A stretch of DNA of 64,000 bases from Ulota crispa (lineage: Eukaryota; Streptophyta; Bryopsida; Orthotrichales; Orthotrichaceae), in NCBI GenBank assembly GCA_963920765.1, contig OY987250.1, positions 2,604,001 through 2,668,000 of the forward strand. Direction: 5' to 3'. Of the stretch, positions 55,331-64,000 are shown piece by piece. The notes beneath the pieces are model-generated. The model was not told where the DNA came from and ran no database searches. It saw only the letters and a list, made by a program, of their open reading frames with translations. How positions within the stretch are numbered: the first letter of the stretch is position 1; each line of letters opens with the position of its first letter. A program made the position numbers and the translations under genes.

Positions 55331-58300
55331 ACAAAAACTCAAAAATAAATATAAAATGAGATTCTTTGCTAAGTGATTAGATATAAAATTTAGGTATAAA
55401 GCTTTAGTCAAGCTATTTCTCACTTCACTCGCACGAGAATTCAAGAGTATAATGAGAAATTAGAAAGAATATATATAATTTTTGAAAACAATAACAAATG
55501 TGCTCTCTCTTAAACATCTCATAAGATTTGATATGACAAGGATTGTCAAGTTAAGGAAGCAATATACCTTAACTTCCAAACCGTAATTGGAGTAAAAAAA
55601 AAAGTGCCAATTAGAATAAAGTGCTACAGACATTAAAATATCCTAAACCAATTAAAAGTGAAGACCATCTATCCAATGATTTACATTAGATATAGCATAA
55701 ATTATAATGCGACATCACATGATACCAAATTCATAAAAATAAAACATGAAAGCAATATCTGTTTTCAACGCTGGTGTTATCTAATTAGACATTCTTCATC
55801 TCTTGGCTTGTATAATACTAAACATCACACTGCGTAATACAACAAACTTTGTTAATCTTTTCATTACATCAAACTAGCTTTGGATGTTATTGTACAACGC
55901 AAAAAGATAGTCAGTACTTCTTTATTGTTGAGAAATACATGCATCAAAGAATCTTCTAATAAACGTATGGCAAGTACAATCATACTATCACGGAAAATCA
56001 TGTGTCATTTAAAGATTATTACAAATTACTGTAAAATAGCATATACATACAAAATTACAAGAATGAAACAAATATATGTAATTAGCATTGCATCACATAT
56101 TTTATGTCCAGTAGTTTGTATAATTAAAATAAAATTATGCTATTATTATTTTGTCGTATTGTATAATTCCCTGAACAAGTTTTATTTCTTATTTCATAAC
56201 CTTTCTTTGGTGATCATGAATCATCTGTTGTTTTCTAAGTCGTCTATTGAATTCCATGAAAATGAATATTTTCTGTTTTATATTGACATATTTTGGATTC
56301 TTCACAATATAAAATTTACAATTATTTTGGATTGTTAAATATATTTTTTACTTATGATTTTAAATTATTTTTTTTATAATCAAGGATATCAAATGAGCAT
56401 CAAAAATCACAAATTTTGTGTTAATTCTCAGTACCTAATAAAATATATAGAAAAAAAAAAAAAAAAAAAAACTCATACGTTGCTCTATATTTCTTGTTTT
56501 AAAATCTTTGTGATAGCAAATAAAGCAATAAATTAATGTATAAGTGAATCATAAATTAAAAAATAAACATATTCTAAAATTACAAATCTTATTTTATTAA
56601 ATGTTGACGTATTTAGAATCTTTTATCTATTTATGACTTAAATATTAATTTAAATATAAGTGTTGCAACCTTATATTTCATAATCTACAACTACCATTCA
56701 CTTGTAAATGTAATTGTTTTTCAAAGGCTCTATTAAAAAACATAAATTAATGTTTGAATTTTATAAATTTAAAATCAATGATTTTATAACAAGAACAAAA
56801 ATTTATACTTATTGATACGTCTAAAAACTAATTAGATTTTAAAACACAAAATTGCTAAGCTGATAATGAAACTTAAGATAAATGCAATCATAACTTACTT
56901 GTTTAAAATTAGTATTTTAATCACAAATTTTTTAAAACTAATTATTATGTATATATTTTTTATAATTATAGCTCTTAAAGTTTGTTGTCTTATTCCTCTT
57001 AGCACGAACTTGAAGTTCAAACTATTATTTCAAACGAAAAATACATTTACATAATTTTTCTTTAAAAAAATATCTTTTAAATTTTCAAAAAAAATGATAT
57101 ACAATTTCATATTTTACAGGTTGAGTTGCTATCAAAATATAAAAAACGAAATATTTTTAATGCAATTCCATACAAGAAATAACTACGCGGTAAAATACTT
57201 TATTGATTTACATTCATTGAGGGCGGCGAAATCGACAAATAGAGCATTGAAAATCTTGATTGCGATAGCAACTTCTTTGCTCATGCACTTTTGACTTTTG
57301 ACATTAGCTAAATAGTATGGAAAAATCAGAATTTGAAGAGCGTAGTACGCCTATAAGTTATTATGATTTTCAAATTTGTGTTTGATGACTATTGTTTCAT
57401 TAATGAAATGTTTAAAAATGTAACTATGCAGTTCTTAAAAAAAAATATGTCATTGTTTTAGAAACATCTCATCTATTTTACTAGTACAAACAAATAAACT
57501 AACTATTTTATATTTTTATTTCAGTAGATTAACAAATTAATGCTTCATAAATTTATTATTATTATTGAAACAAGTTTTCATTTTTTATTGAGCAAAATGT
57601 TTGGAACTCTATGTATAAAATAAACACAAATAGATTCAATAAACAAAGAATAAGTTGAAAATTAGGTATATTTTATGGTCATTGAATAAAATCAACAATT
57701 GTAATTATTATTCTTAAATATAGAAAACATTATTGTAATCTGGAAATCTGTGAAAAATAAACTTATACTCTGACTATTTTGTGTCATATTTAAAGAATTA
57801 AAATTGTTTAATTAATATTGAATTAGAATTCAATTTAGAATATAAATGATTAAAGTTATTTCATTGTTTATTTAAAAGTATTTCAGCTAGAATTTAATAT
57901 TAGGTATTTATGTATCACATAAATATAGAATTATGATTATGAATTGCTAATGAATAACTAATAAGATAGTAAGGCAAATAAATTTTAGTTTAAAACACAG
58001 AATTCTTGTGCAAATATGTACACACAAGTTTTTTCAAAACTGAAGTAATCGCAAAAAAATGAGGTTGTGAAAGAATTGAAGTGCTTAAATTGCAAAAATA
58101 ATTTTGAAGTGATGATACACCAAATTACATCAAATATGTACACAAAATTATTGTAATAGTTAAGATTCTGCAAGTTACATTAATGTGCACTACCTCTATG
58201 CTTGTAGAACTGTTCAATATCTGAAAATAGTTGTCATGTAGATCTACAAGTTTATTTATTTTAGAACAATTGCCGATAAATGTTACTTGGCTGATAATTT

Positions 58301-60190
58301 CAATTATTTTGTTCACAATAGTGCTTATTTAATTTCACGACAATTATATTTTATTCATCAATTTTATAAAAATCTAATCATCAATGCCACACTTAAAGTT
58401 CAAAATGACATTTTCTGAATTAACGTTAATTATAATTTCTAATTTTTATATTAAATATTCTATTTGATTTTTAGTTGTAATTTCACAATATTTTTTAGAA
58501 CATTTTGAATTAAATGCAATACTATGTTATTTACAGATAATACACAAGAATGTTTATTATATAAAAAAATAATTTTATACATTTGTATACAAGTATCAAA
58601 TATTATTTTGTTGTTTTGTATAACTAACATGTAAAAAATAATATGTTTTCTTGAAAGAAAATAAATGCAATATAAGAGTAATTTAGATTGATTATCTCAA
58701 CATTCTAAAAAGTAAAGTTTAAATTTTTTTTAAATTTTGTAATCTTTAAAATTAATAATAACATAAATTTATTTTTTTGGTTCCATATGTTTTTTTCTAT
58801 TTCAAATATTTATATCATTGAATATTCAACTTAGTTGAACCATAAATCTTTACAATTTGAAAACAATATTTACTTACGTTAAGTCAATATATTTTGAAAA
58901 TTAAGAGATATTTGAAATAATTATTTGTTTTGAATTTTTTTAAATATTATAATAAATTTTATAAATTTTTAATTATTTTCTTGAGTTTTAAATTTTAATT
59001 AGATTAAATGTTGATATTCAAAATTTGTATTGAAATGAAATTATTACAATTATTAGAATAAAAACCATAATTAAACTAATTTTGATAAAAATATATTTAA
59101 AAACATTATCACAATAGATGAATGTAATTATATAACAATTAAAAGTTTTCTTATAGTACAAACCTAGATCTTGTGGTACAAGAAGCGCAAATCTAGTGAT
59201 GTAAAAAATTTATCTAATAATACGTAAAGCGCAGATTTTCAATTATTTTTTACGATTTCATATGTTATTTGAAATTTTTGAATAATATCGTTAACCATAA
59301 ATTATGGCTTACATATAAAAGTTGAATATTGATAATTTACAAAAAAAATCTAGGAAAATACTTGATGGTAATTTAAGTTTCTTGTAAAAAATAAAGTCCT
59401 TGAAATCATTAACAAAGACAAAGATGTTTTGAGAATTTATAAGTTTTATGAATATGTAAAATAAATTTGTTACTGACGTTGTTGATATATAACACAAATT
59501 AGTATGTTGTTTGTATGTTTCGCGCAATTGGAAATTCATAATATTGAAAAACAGTTCAATAAAATTAATTTTTAATTTAGTTTAATTGACCTATTACTTT
59601 ATGCAATAAATTTTCAATACATAATACACGTAGTATGCAATGTTCAAAATAGATGGTTTACTTTTAATAATTGTTTATTACTCTACACACTAAGTTTTTA
59701 TTAAATAATCATTGTAATTTTTTATATTCAAACTAATTGCCAAGTTTTTTCAGCTAAGTACTTGAATCACTATAGTTTCATTGTTATCAGGTTCACGTGA
59801 TATACATATTAAAGTTTGGAATTTCCTTTACAAAGAAATACCTATTACCTTACATACTAAAATTTTCATCATCAAATGTATCTTGTATATAATGTTTGGG
59901 ACTAATTAATCATTTAGTTGAACTTGTTTATTTGCAAATATCAAAGGCTAAATTAAATTAAGTTTTCCACCATTTTAGCATAATGTGAAAAAGTTTTATT
60001 GATTTGATCTAAAAATCTTAAAAACTACCATATCTTGTAATTTATTTTTAAAAAATCTATATGTTTTGATTTCTGTTTCTACTAATTTAATATTGTAGGT
60101 TGAGAGCAGATTCGACATGCAACTGCCGAATAAATTATTTTTTGAGAAAAAATTAATTCAGCATCAAGTTTAGTATTTAGTTAAGGATTA
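55331..60190. other. AT-rich gene desert, right part
   Basis: Very AT-rich with frequent homopolymers. The longest frame (55880-56338, 152 codons) is rich in Ile, Leu, Phe, Tyr, Asn and Lys, as expected from AT-rich random sequence. Nothing supports a gene, and no clear repeat ends were found. Confidence 0.5.
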
Positions 60191-60275
<85 letters not shown>

Positions 60276-60285
60276 ATATATATAG

Positions 60286-60318
<33 letters not shown>

Positions 60319-60330
60319 TATATATATATA
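60191..60330. repeat. Long (TA)n tract
   Basis: About 140 bp of almost pure TA dinucleotide, broken by a few G, C or extra T. It is prone to cruciform formation and polymerase slippage and is probably length-variable. Confidence 0.95.
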
Positions 60331-63058
60331 AATAACATGGCAATCAACTCATTTGTTTAGTTGAATCAAGCCTTCTTTGGAGTATCTTTGACTCTCCAGA
60401 ATTAGGCATTGGTACAAAGTTTTCAGTAGATTGAGCTCTCCTAGAACTAACTTAGTCCTTTTAGAATTAGCTAAGCTTAATGACTTCTACAATATTAAGC
60501 AATTCAATTTTTTGTTTTATTTGACATTAGGCATTTTTAGAAAATAGTTTAGAAAATAATTTGGCTAAATTTTGAGAACAATTTTAATGCCAAATCTACT
60601 CCCAACCTATAGTAGTTTGATGGAGGTTTTTATAAACTATTTTTTTCTTTTAATGAATTTATTTCATGAGTTAATCAAACTATTTTAGGAAAGTCTATTT
60701 TTATTTATTTTGGTTATGCATTGATAAAATAAACCATAAAGATCAATTTGAATCTCTATATTTCTTAATTTAAAATTTTAATGCTTGATTCTAAAGATTT
60801 ATTTCCCAATTCATCAAAAAAAAATTCCACATATTTTCATTTTGGTTTTTTTTTACTGATAATTTGATGGCGCTTTCTTTCAAAAATCAAAATTACGTTT
60901 AAACAAACTTTTGAATATTTTTACTCAACAAAGAGTATTGAAGTAATCCAAATTGCTTCATTTTTTTCTATAAATGGTGGAATCAACCAGAAAACTAATT
61001 TTGAAAAATGAATCACATTCAATGTGAATAATTATTTTATTTTTCGTCACAAAATTTAAAATAATAATGGGACTAGTGTTATTGTTATTTTTACCAACAT
61101 AAACGAGGTTTTTAAGTTTTTAATTTTTAGTATGCATGTGTGAGCAACTAGATTATATATTTTTGTACTTTTAGTATTTCAGAATTTAAAAAAATCATCA
61201 TCATTTATCTTATTCAAAATTTATTAAACTAAAATGTGCAGAATTTATGTTACTTTTTTTTTTTTTACTTAAATTTATGTGCGTGGTTTTTTTAACTTTA
61301 TTTTATTATTATCATTATTTTGTATCAACTTAATTAAATGTGTCAGAAAACAATGGAGTATTTTCATTTTGTATAAACGTCGTTTGTTGTGAATTGCAAG
61401 TTTAGCACAAATTGTAAAGGTTTTAGGAAAGGAAATTGCTTAATCACAAGAAATATTTTAAATAAAGCTGGCCTTTTTCCATTGCAAAAACAGTCCATAA
61501 CCAATCAGCAACAATTATTGAGCTACTAAATGTTTTATTTAATACACACAACAAATATTAACGTATAAAATTTATCTTCAGACAAAATACTACAAATATA
61601 TTGTTATGTTATCAAAGAAGAAAAACAATTTTGTGGGAAAAGATTTTTGTTGTTGCAATAACAAATAATTGCACCAATTTTTCACAACAACTTTATGCTT
61701 TATAAATTAGCAATTCTATATAGTATTTTTTTTATATACCCAATGCTATCGATCCTTGAATGCAGTCATTTCAAATATTTTGCAATGTTTCTAGCAACCT
61801 TAAATATCATGTTGAAGGTAACTTGCTATAGGTTTAATGTTTTTGATACCCAACAATGTTTCATATTTTTTTTTGTCCAAACGGTGACTGCTTGTTGTAT
61901 GACCTCTTTCTTATAAATATTTTTATTTATTGTAATTCTAATTGTCATTACTTGTCAAACTCTAAGCAATAGAGACCCTTTAAGAACCATACAACCATAT
62001 TTTGGTTGCAGAGACCCATTTTTGGCCTTTGGAGTAAAATTGCCCAACAATTTGGAAACCAATCTTAAAAATGCATGTGATCACATGAGTTTTGCATCCA
62101 TCTGGGAAAAATAATAATGGAATTGGGTATGTGAGTTGATAAATATTGGTGTTTGTATGGCACGGCTTCAAAATGCGTATCCATTTTTTTGTCAAAGATG
62201 GATCAAAACAACAACACAATACATTAAACATCCAAGAAGAATGTCACATTTCATTTGCGTGGTCCAAAAAAAATACAAATTGCTTAAGAAATATGCTTGT
62301 ATTGTTTCTCTATATGATAGCAACATAATTGTAGTTTTTGGAGATCTATTGAAATGGTGTTGTCATTCCATCTTGAGAATTTGTCATTCTACATTTACGG
62401 CCAATCTTTGATTGTTTTTACCAAATGAATTTTCCATGGCATTTATCAAATTTCTTGTAGAACCGTTTTAGGGTAAGTTAGCAAAGAAAGTGGGACTTTT
62501 GACCATTTTTCTCCACTTAGCTACACCTTATGATTACTAGTTTTATCTATTTTGTATGGAACTAGTCTTGTTGGAAAGGTGGGAAATCTTGCCTTTTTAG
62601 AAATGTAGGGCTCTTTTCAAGCAAAGCTTGCATGAAGCGGTAACATCCAAATCCACACAAGCATGAAAAACTAGAGATTTTCCACATATGGCTTACTAAA
62701 TTATTGTAATATATCATCTCCAATGGTAGATTTAGTTGAGGTTTTGATGCATTACAACAAACAAGGTGTCTTTGACATTTGTACAGTTGGATTATTCAAA
62801 TTGGGTCCACAATTGATTTGAGTGCACAAATTTTATCGCCCTTGTTACTAGTGGATTTTGTGCAAATGCATGTGGGCCTTAAAAGATTAAGCAAAAGAAT
62901 GTGCCCAAAAATAAATGATACAAAGATGTGTTAAATGAGCCATTTTAACTATTCCAAAACAAAAATGGAGAAGACGTGAGCATTTGTTTGCATCTTGAAT
63001 GTGTATTTCTTATACATCACTCTACTAGTTGATAAGTATGACTATCAAGTTCAAGGGC
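60331..63058. other. Gene-free stretch upstream of the SAUR 3' end
   Basis: AT-rich at first, with composition returning toward the window average after about 61.7 kb. Frames at 61695-62411 overlap on both strands and show no family features. No repeat boundaries recognised. Confidence 0.4.
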
Positions 63059-63421
63059 TTAATACTCTCGCAAGTCCATGTGACTAAGGGATGGGCTTTT
63101 GGTCTCAATGAGCCATACAAGATACTCAAAAAACTTTGGTCCATGAGCAATAACCAAGCCTCCTTCATGGTTGTATTCCAGCTCTTTAGGCGACTTTGCC
63201 AACAATGCTTGAAAAACATCATGCTTGAGGATCTTGGCTTTGATCACAAACCGGCGCCTCTCTTCCTTACCAACATACACAACTATGGACCCTAGAGGTA
63301 CATCATTGGGTACAACTTCACCTTCTTCCAATTTAGCATAGCTTGAATGGTGCACAATCTTGGATTGCACTATTTGCAATACACTTTGAACTTGCTTGCT
63401 AAGTTTCCCCATTGCCCCCAT
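63059..63421 (-). CDS. SAUR-family (small auxin-up RNA) protein
   Basis: An intronless frame of 120 residues. SAUR proteins are short-lived auxin-induced proteins; in seed plants they inhibit PP2C-D phosphatases and so promote plasma-membrane proton pumping and cell expansion. The SAUR core is clear: DVPLGSIVVYVGKEERRRFV (about residues 41-60), then a LKHDVFQALLAKSPKELEY block and GGLVIAHGPKFFEYLVWLIE, parallel to the family's DVPKGHLAVYVGE..RFVIP..YLNHPLFQELL..GGLTIPC. The length is slightly above the usual 90-110. I chose the ATG at 63421 (MGAMGKLSKQ); Met-4 at 63412 is an alternative. The same frame stays open to 63619, but that upstream part begins right beside the TATA box and is Phe/His/Cys-rich, so it is taken as leader. 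Which SAUR clade it belongs to is not determined. Confidence 0.9.
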   Translation of the reverse strand: MGAMGKLSKQVQSVLQIVQSKIVHHSSYAKLEEGEVVPNDVPLGSIVVYVGKEERRRFVIKAKILKHDVFQALLAKSPKELEYNHEGGLVIAHGPKFFEYLVWLIETKSPSLSHMDLREY

Positions 63422-63625
63422 TTTTGTTGGCCAATTGCAAGGTGACAAAACACCAAAATTGATGTGCTTCATAACACAATAAATATCACAACCACAAGTG
63501 CCAAGATTAAAGCAATGGTGTGTAAATAAGTGACAATTGAGAAGAAGGTGAGTCAAAGTGAAGGGAAAGACGGAAAACTCAACATAGAAAATGGGAAAGA
63601 AGTAATGAAAGAATGCCAAGGATTA

Positions 63626-63633
63626 TATTTATA
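63626..63633 (-). promoter_or_regulatory. TATA box of the SAUR gene
   Basis: On the minus strand the sequence reads CTATAAATATAATC, a canonical TATAAATA about 205 bp upstream of the chosen start codon. Transcription would start near 63600, giving a leader of about 180 nt. Confidence 0.65.
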
Positions 63634-63649
63634 GTTGATAAGTTGTGGT

Positions 63650-63692
63650 ACTTTTGCTTTGGTCCTTTTACTTTGGCCCTTTTACTTTGGCC
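63650..63692. repeat. Short 'cttttactttggccc' triplication
   Basis: Three near-identical units (cttttgctttggtc, cttttactttggcc, cttttactttggccc) directly upstream of the SAUR TATA box. Confidence 0.75.
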
Positions 63693-63745
63693 CATGCTAG
63701 CACATTCTCTTTTACTTTTCACCCAGCCAAAGGTTTTGTGAAGCT

Positions 63746-63880
63746 ATATCATTATCATCCAACTAAAGGTTCCATGGGGCTATTTCATCCAGCTAAAGGT
63801 TCCATGGAGCTATTTCATCCAATCAAAGGTTCCATGGAGCTATTTCTTCTAGCTAAAAGTTCCAAATAGCTATTTCATCC
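63746..63880. repeat. 30-bp minisatellite upstream of SAUR
   Basis: About four and a half copies of 'tttcatccagctaaaggt' followed by 'tccatggagcta'. It lies 110-250 bp upstream of the TATA box, so in the promoter region. Confidence 0.9.
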
Positions 63881-64000
63881 AAAAGCTAGGGTTCCTTCCT
63901 TCATCCGGCCATATGCAGAGAATCTGAAGTTCATTTTGCAACTCTAGTGGCTAACCTAAAATTTCAAATTTCTACTTTGCAGGCAAATTAGGTACAAGCA

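Noticed and set aside
55880-56338. 152-codon frame in the AT desert
   Set aside because: Residues are dominated by Ile, Leu, Phe, Tyr, Asn, Lys and Ser, as expected from AT-rich sequence; no motif, no promoter, no family resemblance.
63422-63619. 66-codon N-terminal extension of the SAUR frame
   Set aside because: It would start next to the TATA box, lacks SAUR similarity and is Phe/His/Cys-rich; the usual SAUR start is Met at 63421 or 63412.
1-64000. Retrovirus-like or LTR elements, Polintons, CRISPR arrays, rRNA genes
   Set aside because: No integrase, reverse transcriptase, protease, capsid or polymerase motifs, no long direct terminal repeats, no regular spacer arrays and no rRNA-like sequence were seen.

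Overview
The window reads as nuclear DNA of a land plant or close streptophyte relative. It carries GT-AG introns, Arabidopsis-type telobox motifs (AAACCCTA), a SAUR-type auxin-response gene and plant versions of RPAP1/MINIYO, MIC10 and cytochrome c oxidase subunit 6a. Gene density (five genes in 64 kb) and the many small inverted-repeat transposons fit a medium-sized plant genome. I cannot place it more precisely; a bryophyte or other non-seed plant is a guess. Exon structures were worked out by hand from reading frame, splice consensus and remembered family sequences.

Layout. 1-6.5 kb: gene-free, repeat-rich. 7.0-10.7 kb (+): a two-exon gene of unknown function (173 aa, C-terminal membrane segment) behind a long, duplicated 5' leader/intron. 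10.7-25 kb: gene-free, packed with MITEs and three long palindromes (about 0.8-1 kb each). 25.1-29.2 kb (+): MIC10, a MICOS subunit, with a 5' leader intron of about 3 kb and a triplicated 3' end. 29.4-31.7 kb: repeats. 31.9-34.9 kb (+): COX6A, four exons. 35.9-46.8 kb (-): RPAP1/IYO, 11 coding exons, 1,533 codons, introns loaded with MITEs; it converges on COX6A. 47-49.8 kb: repeats. About 49.8-61.7 kb: an extremely AT-rich gene desert with one GC-richer island (54.8-55.3 kb) and a long (TA)n tract. 63.06-63.42 kb (-): a SAUR gene with a TATA box and an upstream 30-bp minisatellite.

The genes are not an operon or pathway cluster. MIC10 and COX6A both act in the inner mitochondrial membrane, but this looks coincidental. 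Two patterns stand out. First, four of the five genes have local tandem duplications confined to leaders, introns or 3' ends, some copying pieces of coding sequence (a start codon, an exon end, a stop codon). Second, the only intron in the coding part of the unknown gene is framed by 24-bp terminal inverted repeats related to a local MITE family, with the splice donor inside the left repeat: a candidate transposon-derived intron. Several MITE families could be delimited with target-site duplications visible by eye (9 bp Mutator-like, TWA PIF/Harbinger-like, TA, and 3 bp CACTA-like). I saw no retroviral or LTR-element coding sequence, no CRISPR array and no convincing tRNA or rRNA gene.
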